Shown here: positions 16,463 through 24,978 of the stretch, in pieces
Position numbering within the stretch: position 1 is the first letter of the stretch
Layout of the letters: each line of letters starts with the position of its first letter
Assembly (NCBI GenBank): GCA_938023075.1
Contig: CALHDG010000131.1
Coordinates: 1 to 64,000, forward strand
Length of the DNA stretch: 64,000 nt
Source of the DNA: an uncultured Chitinophagales bacterium
GTDB taxonomy: Bacteria; Bacteroidota; Bacteroidia; Chitinophagales; JAHDHT01
Direction of reading: 5' to 3'
Notes under the pieces: model-generated
What the model was told of the DNA's origin: nothing
Database searches by the model: none
What the model saw: the letters and a program-made list of their open reading frames with translations, nothing else
Made by a program: the position numbers and the translations under genes

Positions 16463-17984
16463 ACTTTGCCCAGGGCTTTTGGTGCATAAACCAAGTTGTC
16501 AACAAACCAATAAAAGCACCAACAAAAGGAATGGGATAGAGTTTGGCATCATTACTAAGCCTTAACTTTTTTTCACCTTGTATGTATCTATCTAACTCAA
16601 AATTGAACCCCGGCAATTGGGCAGTTAAGTTGTTATGCAAACCCAGTACATCCGTAAATAAAACAGCCAGCAAAACCAACACCATACTTAGTGAAACATA
16701 ATAAATAGCGTTGGCTTTTTTACGGACTAAGGCAAAACCAATACTTAGTATTGTAGCAACAGCAAAAGCCCCATACAAATGCAGATAAGATAAACTTTTC
16801 ATCATTTCACTGAAAAAGGACTCCGTTTCAGCGTTGGAAAAAGTAGTATATACAAACAAGCCTAAAACCGTCAACAAGGCACCAATCGCTATTTCTTCTA
16901 CTTTAAAATAACGGAGCATTGCCATGAACAAGCTAAAAAACAACACTAAGGGTAACAACATTTTGGCATTCTTATACCAAATACCTGCTTTTAAATACAA
17001 CTGTGCATGTTGGGTGCTCCAGGCAATATCTTCTAACGTAAACAAATAAGGATAATGTTTAAACAAGATGCCTTGAATAGTAGCTGTATCAGCCTCTGGT
17101 TCGGTGTTGCCCAAATAGCGTTGTTTTATTGCCACAGGCAGCTGATTAACTAAACTATCTCCTTTTAAGTTACCTCGCTCAGCCAGCCAGCTAATTTTAT
17201 TTTTATATCCCTTAATCCAATTAGAATTGTTAATTTTTTCTTCAAGCAATTGCCATTCAATATTTTTTTTACTAAGATTAAATGTAATCCAAGCTGACAG
17301 ATACGACCGATATGACGGATTCGGGAGATACGACCCAGATGACAGATCCGAAAGATCTGACCGATACAACCGACCGAAGATATCCGACCAATTCGTCCGA
17401 GGTGATAGACTATCCAAAATATACCGATTGTTTAATAGTGTATCTTCTTTTAAAACAAGTTGTTTAAACCTTTCTTGCTCGGTATTAAAGTCAAGTTCTT
17501 CATTAATATTAAAAGTATAACCATACATATAAAAATTATTCGCTTTTAAAGTGTCCATATCTGCTTGTGCCATTAAATTTTTACTTTTACAAATGGTACC
17601 TAAGCGGTAAGCCGTAGTATTTAACAATAAAATGAATGCTATACCAATAAAATAAATCAATAATGAAACTAAGAAAGCCGGCAAATGGTAAGCCTGTTGT
17701 TGGGTTTTGTATTGAGTAAACATCCAATACAAAATAAAAAGCACCGCAATTGCAAAACAAAAAAGAAAGCTATCATCATAATTTAAAAACAGTTGTTGTA
17801 AGGGGGGTACAGTCAGGTTGTTGGTAGCGGTAATTCCATAGCCAATTAAAAACGAGATTACGCCAATCAATACAGCATAAATTAATACATAATGCCCCTT
17901 CGTTTGCCAAACCGCCGGGTAGTTTTTCAACAAATAGCGGTCTATCTTTCGCAGTAAGAGTATGTCAATTAGCTTTTGCTTCAT
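16461..17984 (-). CDS. Multispanning membrane protein, partner of the ABC ATPase
   Basis: About ten hydrophobic segments are visible. Four are in the N-terminal half (e.g. YVLIYAVLIGVISFLIGYGI, then a Phe-rich helix before FILYWMFTQY). A long soluble loop of about 180 residues follows, and then a C-terminal cluster from MLLPLVLFFSLFMAMLRYF onward. This layout fits an ABC exporter permease with a large extracytoplasmic domain, but I recognise no named family. An upstream ATG at 18047 would overlap the ATPase gene by 83 bp; the ATG at 17984 (MKQKLIDILLLRK) gives a 20-bp overlap and I prefer it. The 3' end abuts the 127-bp tandem array. Confidence 0.75.
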   Translation of the reverse strand: MKQKLIDILLLRKIDRYLLKNYPAVWQTKGHYVLIYAVLIGVISFLIGYGITATNNLTVPPLQQLFLNYDDSFLFCFAIAVLFILYWMFTQYKTQQQAYHLPAFLVSLLIYFIGIAFILLLNTTAYRLGTICKSKNLMAQADMDTLKANNFYMYGYTFNINEELDFNTEQERFKQLVLKEDTLLNNRYILDSLSPRTNWSDIFGRLYRSDLSDLSSGSYLPNPSYRSYLSAWITFNLSKKNIEWQLLEEKINNSNWIKGYKNKISWLAERGNLKGDSLVNQLPVAIKQRYLGNTEPEADTATIQGILFKHYPYLFTLEDIAWSTQHAQLYLKAGIWYKNAKMLLPLVLFFSLFMAMLRYFKVEEIAIGALLTVLGLFVYTTFSNAETESFFSEMMKSLSYLHLYGAFAVATILSIGFALVRKKANAIYYVSLSMVLVLLAVLFTDVLGLHNNLTAQLPGFNFELDRYIQGEKKLRLSNDAKLYPIPFVGAFIGLLTTWFMHQKPWAK

Positions 17985-19203
17985 TGTAAAATTTGGTTTT
18001 AATGGAATTTGTGGTGTCTCTAAAATAGTATATTTCAGCTGTTGCATGGCTTAACAAAGCCTTTAATAGTTGTTGTTTTTGGGTGCTTTTGGGGGTTTTA
18101 ATCAGGTATGCCAGTTTGTTTCTGGTTAGGGTAGTAATGGCAATATTGTTTAACAAGGTGCTTAATTCATGTTCCGTTAAGTTGCAGTTTAGTTCAAACC
18201 AGTTGTAGCTATTGTTTTCGTTTAACTTGTTCATCACTTCTACCTGTCCATCTTTTATAAACAACCATTGGTTGGCAATGGCTTCGGTTTCGTGCAGGTG
18301 TTGTGTAGAGAGGATAATGCTTAAAGGGTAAGGATGCCGGTTGTCGGCAAAGGCTCTTAAATCTTCTAACACGCGCAATTGCGTATTTACATCCAAATGG
18401 GCGAGCGGTTCATCAATAATTAACAGTTGCGGTCGCCAAACCAATGCCTTTGCCAAAGAAAAACGCAACTTAAAACCGCCGGAGAGTTGTTTCCAGTTTT
18501 TGTTGATATGGGTGGTTAAACCCAAACGGTCAATAATGTAATTGACCCGTACATCGTTTATCCTTCCGGTAGAATCGTGTATAGCGGCTTCATAATGTAA
18601 GTGATCTTTTAAATTGCCGCTCCATTTGGGTAATTCCTGCGGTATATAGGCAATTTGCCGTTTTATGGTTCCCCAATAATTTAGGGTAAACTTTCCATTA
18701 TGAAATTGAGGATAGCGGAGTTTGCCTTTGCCAATTGCCAAATCGCCTGCCAGCATCCGCAACAAAGTGCTTTTGCCGGTGGCATTTTCGCCCACTACTA
18801 CAGTAATTTGCCGGTGTTTCAAAGTTAATGCTGGTAAATACAGTTCAAAGCCGGTACTGCGGTATTTTTTGTAGATGGCTTTAGCTTCTACAACATTTTC
18901 TATAGTGTCTGTAGCATCTTTGTTGGGTATTAGTTTCAGTAAGGCTTCTATACTCGCGGTTATTTTTTTTGCCAAAGCATCTCGCTCTTCAAACTGTTTA
19001 TCATTTGGCTTTTCTAATGTTTTTAAGCTGCTGTATCTTCTCATCGCTTCCATCAAGCTGCTGATATCCATCTTGTGCGGATCATCTTGGGTAAAGTTTT
19101 GATGCAGATCCAAAAAATATTTGTAGGCTTGGTCAATACGATTATTGCCCAAGTATTCTCTTACGGCTCGCTTTGTTTTGGCTATATGGTTTTCTTCAGT
19201 CAA
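17965..19203 (-). CDS. ABC transporter ATP-binding protein with N-terminal EAD11-like helical domain
   Basis: Residues about 10-93 form a helical domain (REYLGNNRIDQAYKYFLDL, then MEAMRRYSSLKTL, then KKITASIEALLKLIPN) that precedes an ordinary ABC ATPase: Walker A VGENATGKSTLLRML (about 137-151), Q-loop region YIPQELPKW, signature LSGGFKLRFSLAKAL and Walker B LLIIDEPLAHLD, then STQHLHE with the switch His. An N-terminal extension of this size is unusual for a stand-alone ABC ATPase. Its spacing of conserved hydrophobic, RY and LL positions resembles the EAD11-like tail of the nearby TIR protein (inference). It forms an operon with the overlapping membrane protein downstream. Confidence 0.85.
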   Translation of the reverse strand: MTEENHIAKTKRAVREYLGNNRIDQAYKYFLDLHQNFTQDDPHKMDISSLMEAMRRYSSLKTLEKPNDKQFEERDALAKKITASIEALLKLIPNKDATDTIENVVEAKAIYKKYRSTGFELYLPALTLKHRQITVVVGENATGKSTLLRMLAGDLAIGKGKLRYPQFHNGKFTLNYWGTIKRQIAYIPQELPKWSGNLKDHLHYEAAIHDSTGRINDVRVNYIIDRLGLTTHINKNWKQLSGGFKLRFSLAKALVWRPQLLIIDEPLAHLDVNTQLRVLEDLRAFADNRHPYPLSIILSTQHLHETEAIANQWLFIKDGQVEVMNKLNENNSYNWFELNCNLTEHELSTLLNNIAITTLTRNKLAYLIKTPKSTQKQQLLKALLSHATAEIYYFRDTTNSIKTKFYNEAKAN

Positions 19204-19352
19204 GTTTATTTGTTTTTGCTTTGGCTAAAAATAATAATTTGTTTTTATGTAATCTAAAGTTTTGATACTTCGCGATGTTTTTTACTTCAACCTACATCAG
19301 CATAAACCATACTTTTTTTCAATCTAACAGCTTCTGAGCCAGCTGCTTCATC

Positions 19353-21308
19353 TTAATTAAAAAACACCCCTTGCGGCAATTCTAAATTTAAAAAACTACT
19401 AAACATTAGCAACAAAATTACGCCGGCTGCGGTTAGCAAAGCAGTTTGTAGCCAACCTGTCTTGGCTTTTAAGGTGAAAAAGCTCACGAAGAAAATAATG
19501 ATGGCGGGCACAAAACCAATAAGCATACTTAAAAGATACAAGCCACCAATCCACAGCAAAGGTTCGTACCAAGTAGCTTTAAAAGTACCTTCAGCAACGG
19601 CTTGTTCCGCATCAAAAACTGAGGGACTGCTGGTTTGTCTGCTTAAAAAAATGTACAACAAATACAAGCCAAATGGGATAGCCGTAATACCAATCACCAT
19701 AGGGAAAACACCGCCTAGAAACGATTGCTGCCAAGCATCAAATACCGCAATACCTACAAAAATAACCACCGCCACAGCAAACAACAATTGCGGAAGCATG
19801 TTGATGTTGGCTTTGGTTTCGGCTGCCATCAATTCGGCATTTTCATCTACCGTTCCTTTTCTACTAAAATAAACAGAGAGGAGCGTTAAGGCAAGAATAA
19901 TGAGTACACCAGGTCGCAAAAACATTTGCCAGCCGTAAAATTGTACCGACATATTTAAATAACTTTCTGCCTGGGTTGCCAACACAAAACCAATTAAAAA
20001 AGCAGGACGTGACCAACCGAAGCGTTTCATAAAAATACCGACCACACCAAAAAGCATCAGCATCCACAAGTCAGCCATATCTTTAGTTGCCTGAAAAGCA
20101 GCAAAGCTGATGACCATAATCATAAAGGGTGCTAATAAGCTAAATTTTATTTCGGTGAGTTTTGATATTGGGCCTGCAAGCAATAAGCTCAAACCCGCTC
20201 CTAAAACATTGGCAATTGCCAAACTCCAGATAATGGTGTAGGTCAAATCAATATCGCTGGTTACCATAGAGGGGCCTGCTTCAATACCAATTAATACCAT
20301 GCCGCCCAAAAAAACCGCCATAGAACCCGAACCCGGAATACCAAACAACAGCGTGGGCATGAGCGCGCCTCCTTCTTTGGCATTGTTGGCACTTTCTGGT
20401 GCAATTACACCACGTATGTCGCCTTTGCCAAATTTACTTTTGTCTTTACTGGTTTGTACAACGTGTCCGTAAGCAATCCAATCAACTACCGAGCCACCCA
20501 TACCGGGAATGGCGCCCACTATTGTTCCAATACCGGCGCAACGCAATGCCAACCACTTGTTTTTTATCATATCTTTTACGCCACTCAACCAGCCATCTTT
20601 ACCCAATTTAGCTCCTTGGGCAATGGCACTTTCTTTTCTAAACAATTCAGAAATTTCGGGAAAGGCAAATATGGATAAGGCAATCACCACCAAAGGAATG
20701 CCATCATATAAATATTCAATTCCGAAAATCATGCGAAACTCTCCAGTTGCCGGAGCCGACCCAATGCTACCCACCAAAATACCAAAAGCACATGCTACAA
20801 TACCTTTAAAAACCGAGTTGCCCGACAGCGAACCCACCATAGACAATCCGAAAATAGCGAGCATAAACAATTCTGCCGACCCAAAAATTAAAATAACCGG
20901 ACGGGCGATCTGCACAAAAAAAGTGAGGATAATTGCACCAAATAAACCACCCAACAAGCTACTGGAAAAAGCTGCACCCAAAGCCCGCGATGCCTGCCCT
21001 TGCTTTGCCAAAGCAAAACCATCTAACACGGTTGCCTGACTGCTGCTGCTGCCGGGTATGCCCATCAACACACTGGTAAAGGTTGCTGAAGTAGGAATGA
21101 CCGCCACCAAACCAATTAAGGTTGCTAAAGCCGACACCTCATCCATGCCATAAATAAAAGGCAGCAATAAACTTAAACCCGCAATGCCGCCTAAGCCGGG
21201 AAACACACCAATCATTAAGCCCAAAATCACGCCTAACATTAGAAAAGCGAAATGTTCGGGTGTGAATAAAGTAGTTAGTGCGCCAACAACAAGATCAAAA
21301 ATTTCCAT
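19353..21308 (-). CDS. tctA: Tripartite tricarboxylate transporter, fused TctA-TctB membrane subunit
   Basis: Residues 1 to about 490 are TctA, the large membrane subunit of the TTT family: GLMIGVFPGLGGIAGLSLLL at the N-terminus, VLMGIPGSSSSQATVLDG, GAIPGMGGSVVDWIAYGH and FGIPGSGSMAVFLGGMVL, which are the duplicated glycine/proline motifs of the family. After a linker (about 480-500) a second part of about 150 residues with four hydrophobic helices (from MLPQLLFAVAVVIFVGIAVF) looks like TctB. A single polypeptide thus supplies both membrane subunits. TctC follows upstream with 7 bp between, so they are cotranscribed. The substrate is probably a tricarboxylate such as citrate, aconitate or tricarballylate. 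Confidence 0.92.
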   Translation of the reverse strand: MEIFDLVVGALTTLFTPEHFAFLMLGVILGLMIGVFPGLGGIAGLSLLLPFIYGMDEVSALATLIGLVAVIPTSATFTSVLMGIPGSSSSQATVLDGFALAKQGQASRALGAAFSSSLLGGLFGAIILTFFVQIARPVILIFGSAELFMLAIFGLSMVGSLSGNSVFKGIVACAFGILVGSIGSAPATGEFRMIFGIEYLYDGIPLVVIALSIFAFPEISELFRKESAIAQGAKLGKDGWLSGVKDMIKNKWLALRCAGIGTIVGAIPGMGGSVVDWIAYGHVVQTSKDKSKFGKGDIRGVIAPESANNAKEGGALMPTLLFGIPGSGSMAVFLGGMVLIGIEAGPSMVTSDIDLTYTIIWSLAIANVLGAGLSLLLAGPISKLTEIKFSLLAPFMIMVISFAAFQATKDMADLWMLMLFGVVGIFMKRFGWSRPAFLIGFVLATQAESYLNMSVQFYGWQMFLRPGVLIILALTLLSVYFSRKGTVDENAELMAAETKANINMLPQLLFAVAVVIFVGIAVFDAWQQSFLGGVFPMVIGITAIPFGLYLLYIFLSRQTSSPSVFDAEQAVAEGTFKATWYEPLLWIGGLYLLSMLIGFVPAIIIFFVSFFTLKAKTGWLQTALLTAAGVILLLMFSSFLNLELPQGVFFN

Positions 21309-21315
21309 ACGTGTA

Positions 21316-22461
21316 TTAGATGTTTAAATTGTACTTATCCCGCAAAAACTGCTTACACCATTCTTTTTCAACACTGGCAATGTTGGTCGCAATATCAAAA
21401 ATTTTATAGGCTTTGGTGCCAACTTCTTGGGTATACAAACCAATCGCTTTTTTCTTTTTGGCTTTATAATGTGGGTCTTGTTTCATAGCGGTAAAGGCTT
21501 GTTCATATAAGGCTACAATTTGATTGGGGGTTTGTTTGGGTACCAACACCAATTTCATGCCACCAAAACCGGCTGCCATGGTTGCAAACCAACTATCAAA
21601 CTCAATACCTTCTCCTTTTTTATCGTGCATCATTTCAAATACTTCTCCAAAATGGGGCAGATCAGGAAAGCTGGTATCTCTTATCAATTGACCATTGGCA
21701 TCTAACATGCCCCAACTCCAAAGTGGAATGGCTTCGCCACTAGCTACTAAAGGTGTTACATTTTTTAAGTAAGCAGAAGAGGTTTGGTAATCAATTTTCA
21801 CTTCGCCGCGCTCAAAGGCTAATCGTCCGGCTCCTCTACCCCTAAAACCAAAAACCGTTTTTACATCTAAGCCAAGTAACTCAAACGAAATATTGGGCAC
21901 CAAATCCAACGAAGTTGGCCCCTGACTCGCATAGATCAATGGCGTATTTTTAATGTTCTTTATTTCGGCAGCTGAGTTTATACCTAAGTCTGGCGATACA
22001 TAAACCACCCCACCGTTGGGATAAGCCATTACCGGTTTATAATCGGCATAATTGTATCGCACTCTCGGATCATCTAACAGAAACGGCATTTGCGTACTTC
22101 CTGAAGTTCCTAAAATCATTAAGCCATCGGGTTTTACACGTTCGGCAAATAAATTGGCTCCTTTTATCGAACCGCCTCCCGGTATATTAGTAACCACCAC
22201 CGTAGGATTGCCCGGTAAATATTTGCTTAAAAAGGGTGCATTAAATCTCGCCCAAGTATCTCCACCTCCACCTTCTTTAAATGGTATAATCCACTCAATG
22301 GTTTTACCGGCAAAATAGTTGTTATCAATTTGAGTATCGGTGTTAATAACTCCCTTACTGTCAGCAATGCTGTCCTTTTTGTGAAAAGCGGAAAACAACA
22401 CATAGGCTGCCAAAAACAGCACACTTAAGGTTATTATTTGAAGATACGTTGATTTAATCAT
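21316..22461 (-). CDS. tctC: TctC-type periplasmic solute-binding protein
   Basis: This is the extracytoplasmic receptor of the TTT transporter encoded just downstream. The N-terminus has a hydrophobic signal (IITLSVLFLAAYVLFSAF), then the Bug-type GKTIEWIIPFKEGGGGDTWARF, where the glycine loop meets the substrate carboxylate, and VVVTNIPGGGSIKGA. The open frame reaches an ATG at 22554, but an -7-like box (TATCTTTT, complement at 22481-22488) lies inside that extension and the signal peptide begins at the ATG 22461, so I chose the latter (381 residues). The neighbourhood (TctAB, TcuA-like dehydrogenase) points to tricarballylate, citrate or aconitate uptake. Confidence 0.9.
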   Translation of the reverse strand: MIKSTYLQIITLSVLFLAAYVLFSAFHKKDSIADSKGVINTDTQIDNNYFAGKTIEWIIPFKEGGGGDTWARFNAPFLSKYLPGNPTVVVTNIPGGGSIKGANLFAERVKPDGLMILGTSGSTQMPFLLDDPRVRYNYADYKPVMAYPNGGVVYVSPDLGINSAAEIKNIKNTPLIYASQGPTSLDLVPNISFELLGLDVKTVFGFRGRGAGRLAFERGEVKIDYQTSSAYLKNVTPLVASGEAIPLWSWGMLDANGQLIRDTSFPDLPHFGEVFEMMHDKKGEGIEFDSWFATMAAGFGGMKLVLVPKQTPNQIVALYEQAFTAMKQDPHYKAKKKKAIGLYTQEVGTKAYKIFDIATNIASVEKEWCKQFLRDKYNLNI

Positions 22462-22596
22462 TCTGTTTTTAAATGTACGTAAAAGATAAGAGCTTTCAAA
22501 AAAGATTTGTGCTCTGAGTACTGGATTGATAAAGTGTTCAAAATACTTTAGCACTTTTTGAGACTTCGTTTTACGGGATAATTCTACTGTTTTTTG

Positions 22597-23037
22597 TTAA
22601 TACTTGTAAACCATTATTTTCTCATCGCCTAACATTTTACCCGTGTCTTTAAAGCCAACCTTATTATAAAATTCATTGGCTCCACCTTTTTCTTTTGGCA
22701 CATAGGACAAATAAATTGCTGTTGTGTCAGATACCTTTTCGGCAATCACTTGTTTTATCAATTCTATTGAAGCCCTTCCATAGCCTTTGTTTTGATGATT
22801 TTTATCAATCATAAACCGCCAAACCCAAAACTTATTTTTTACATAATCAAGCGATAGCATTACAAAACCTACTGGTTCATCATCATTATAAATACCACGA
22901 AACCATGCTTTGTTACTATAATGCCCCTGGGCAATTGAAAATGAATTAGGTGCAACTTGGTCTATCTGATCTTCAAACAATTTTAAATCACAAATAGCCA
23001 CTACATTTTCTTTTGTTATTTCTCTAAACTCTATCAT
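22597..23037 (-). CDS. GNAT-family N-acetyltransferase
   Basis: The 146-residue protein is a single GNAT domain: strand/helix start IEFREITKENVVAICDLKLF, WRFMIDKNHQNKGYGRASIE with the acetyl-CoA-binding Q-x-x-G-x-G/A segment, and the C-terminal YLSYVPKEKGGANEFYNKVG followed by F-DTG. Similarity in layout is closest to spermine/spermidine-type acetyltransferases (BltD/PaiA group), which is a weak assignment. It lies between tctC and the TcuA-like gene in the same direction but is separated by 135 bp from one and by a MITE-like element from the other, so it may be independently expressed. Confidence 0.85.
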   Translation of the reverse strand: MIEFREITKENVVAICDLKLFEDQIDQVAPNSFSIAQGHYSNKAWFRGIYNDDEPVGFVMLSLDYVKNKFWVWRFMIDKNHQNKGYGRASIELIKQVIAEKVSDTTAIYLSYVPKEKGGANEFYNKVGFKDTGKMLGDEKIMVYKY

Positions 23038-23084
23038 AGGCTTTTAGCTTTTGTAATCCCGTTTCTCTTGGCTTTTTAAACTTA

Positions 23085-23240
23085 GGAATGAGAAAAAAAT
23101 AAATTTACATTCTGACTTTGCAATTTTCTGATATACTTCGATGAAAAGCCTTGTCTTAGCCCCACTAAGACTGCGTTTTTCGCCTCGTCTATCAAAAATT
23201 TGCTTTATCATAGATGGTAAATTTATTTTCTCATCATTCC
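23085..23240. mobile_element. MITE-like element, family III, copy 1
   Basis: It has terminal inverted repeats: left GGAATGAGAAAAAAATAAAT then TTACATTCTGAC, and right (complement) GGAATGATGAGAAAATAAAT then TTACCATC. The 156-bp element is 80-90% identical to copy 5 near 56.3 kb by eye and shares its ends with three more copies. No transposase. It creates a spurious frame containing RRGEKRSLSGAKTRLF. Confidence 0.8.
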
Positions 23241-23285
23241 TTAAAGAGTAAAGGTAAGATAAATACATACCTTTAAAAAATAAGT

Positions 23286-24770
23286 CTATCCCCTCGCTGC
23301 TGCCTCACCAGCCAACTTACCAAAAACCGCTCCACTGGTTAAGCCCGAACCACCTGGATAGCCATTATAAAACACGCCACCAACCAACTCGCCACAAGCA
23401 AATAAGCCATTTATGGGTTCATCGTTTTTGTTCAAAACGGCTGCTTGTTTATTTACTTTTAACCCACTGTAAGTAAAAGTAATGCCACAGGTTACGGGGT
23501 AAGCTTTAAAAGGTGGTGTATCTAAAGTGTTTGCCCAATTGGTTTTATTTAAAGACAAGCCTTGGGTTGCTTTACCATCCAAAATGGTTGGATCAAATTT
23601 GGTGTTTGTATCAACTGCATTATTGTATTGGCTAATGGTTTGAAGTGCTGCTTGCTGGTTAACACCTTCCAACTGCTTTACTAAATTTTCTAAATTATCG
23701 GCTTGTACAAAATGAGCATCCCAAAAGCGATATTCTTCATACAATAAAGGCTCAACTTTACTATCAAAAATTTGCCAGGCGAAATGATTAGGTTGCTCTA
23801 AAATAGCTTTGCCAAATTGTGCATAGGTGTAATTCCTAAAATTCTTTCCCTCATCAACAAAACGCACACCATTGGCGTTTAACATGATGCCAAGGAAGTA
23901 GCATATTTTTCTATAATTCTTCCGTTGCAAATGAGGAATTTCGAGGTTGCCATAATTCTGCATTTTTAAATCCATTGGTACGGCATGGCAACCTTCGGGA
24001 TTTCCGTGAAAAACAGCCCCCACTTTTAATGCCATTTCAATACCAGCACCGGTGTTTGCTGGGGTACCCCGTACTTTACAAGCACCCCAATTTTCACCCA
24101 TATATTTTTTGCGTAGGTTAGCATTGGATTGAAAACCACCACATCCTAATACAATTGCATCGGCTTCGTAAATTTTTTCTCCTTCGGGAGTTGAGCATTT
24201 TACCCCAACCACACGTTCATTTTCTACTATTAACTCCAGTGCTTCCTGTTCATACAAAATTGTTCCACCTAGTTTTTCCACCTCTTGTAATTCGGCCTCT
24301 ACTAAACCCACCCCTTCACCTTTAGCTTCAAGTGTTAAGCCGCCCCAAAAAATATACTTGCCATTTTTTTCAAACGTTTGACGACTGAAAATTGGTTCGA
24401 ACTTTACATGGTGGCTTGCTAACCAGCGCATGGTTTTGTAACTATTGTTAATGAGTATATGTTGTTGCATGCTTAACGGCTTTCCATTATTAAAGCCAAG
24501 CAAGTCTTGCTCAAATTTTTGTTTGGTATAGGTTCCAAATTCAGTTTTAGCTATTTTTTCATCTGTAGGATTTGTTAGCAATGGATACAGTTCTTCGTTA
24601 TTGTTATACACAAAGCGCATAGCCCCTGCTGTGTATTTACTATTACCCCCAGAAAGGTTTTTATTTGTTTTTTCTAAGATGATTACGGTTGCCCCGTTTT
24701 CGAGCGCTGCCATGCTTGCACATAAAGCCGCATTACCCGAGCCAATGACTATTATTTTTTTTGGATTCAT
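23286..24770 (-). CDS. tcuA: FAD-dependent dehydrogenase, TcuA-like (tricarballylate dehydrogenase family)
   Basis: TcuA oxidises tricarballylate to cis-aconitate using FAD. The 494-residue protein has an N-terminal Rossmann FAD motif (IIVIGSGNAALCASMAALEN, with Glu at the end of strand 2 in VIILEK), then GGNSKYTAGAMRFVY, which is very typical of TcuA. Next come the fumarate-reductase/succinate-dehydrogenase type flavin domain (ADAIVLGCGGFQSN; RGTPANTGAGIEMAL) and the C-terminal GLFACGELVGGVFYNGYPGG with SGLTSGAVFGKLAG. No TcuB partner is seen nearby. With TctAB, TctC and a PrpF-type isomerase within 11 kb, a tricarballylate/aconitate utilisation set is likely. A 3-ketosteroid-type substrate is less likely. 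Confidence 0.85.
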   Translation of the reverse strand: MNPKKIIVIGSGNAALCASMAALENGATVIILEKTNKNLSGGNSKYTAGAMRFVYNNNEELYPLLTNPTDEKIAKTEFGTYTKQKFEQDLLGFNNGKPLSMQQHILINNSYKTMRWLASHHVKFEPIFSRQTFEKNGKYIFWGGLTLEAKGEGVGLVEAELQEVEKLGGTILYEQEALELIVENERVVGVKCSTPEGEKIYEADAIVLGCGGFQSNANLRKKYMGENWGACKVRGTPANTGAGIEMALKVGAVFHGNPEGCHAVPMDLKMQNYGNLEIPHLQRKNYRKICYFLGIMLNANGVRFVDEGKNFRNYTYAQFGKAILEQPNHFAWQIFDSKVEPLLYEEYRFWDAHFVQADNLENLVKQLEGVNQQAALQTISQYNNAVDTNTKFDPTILDGKATQGLSLNKTNWANTLDTPPFKAYPVTCGITFTYSGLKVNKQAAVLNKNDEPINGLFACGELVGGVFYNGYPGGSGLTSGAVFGKLAGEAAARG

Positions 24771-24791
24771 GTTATTGTAAAGTTGAACATT

Positions 24792-24920
24792 AGTAATGCT
24801 ACAAAAATAAATCTACATTTCTGTCTTTGCCATTTTTTCCCGAAACTTCGGGATTGAAAAGCCTCGTCTATCAAAAAATGACTTTGATATAAAAAGTAGA
24901 TTTATTTTCTCCGCATTACT
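24792..24920. mobile_element. MITE-like element, family III, copy 2
   Basis: The left end AGTAATGCTACAAAAATAAA (then TCTACATTTC) and right end (complement) AGTAATGCGGAGAAAATAAA (then TCTAC) are inverted repeats. The internal segment shares the AAAAGCCTCGTCTATCAAAA block with copies 1 and 5. Length is 129 bp. Confidence 0.75.
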
Positions 24921-24922
24921 TA

Positions 24923-24959
24923 AAAAAGGGATTTACTCAAGTTAAGCAAATCCCTTTTT
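24923..24959 (-). terminator. Rho-independent terminator of the TonB-dependent receptor gene
   Basis: AAAAAGGGATTT and AAATCCCTTTTT form a perfect 12-bp stem around a 13-nt loop, directly after the receptor stop codon at 24979. The T-rich arm is on the minus-strand transcript side. Confidence 0.85.
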
Positions 24960-24978
24960 ATTAATAGTAAAATTTTTT

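Noticed and set aside
20509-21039. 176-codon plus frame antisense to tctA
   Set aside because: It is a shadow of the strongly supported transporter gene on the other strand.
23044-23268. 74-codon frame with RRGEKRSLSGAKTRLF similar to a 71-codon frame at 56134-56349
   Set aside because: The similarity looks like a small protein family, but both lie within family III repeat copies and follow the repeat boundaries. The frame is a by-product of the MITE-like sequence.
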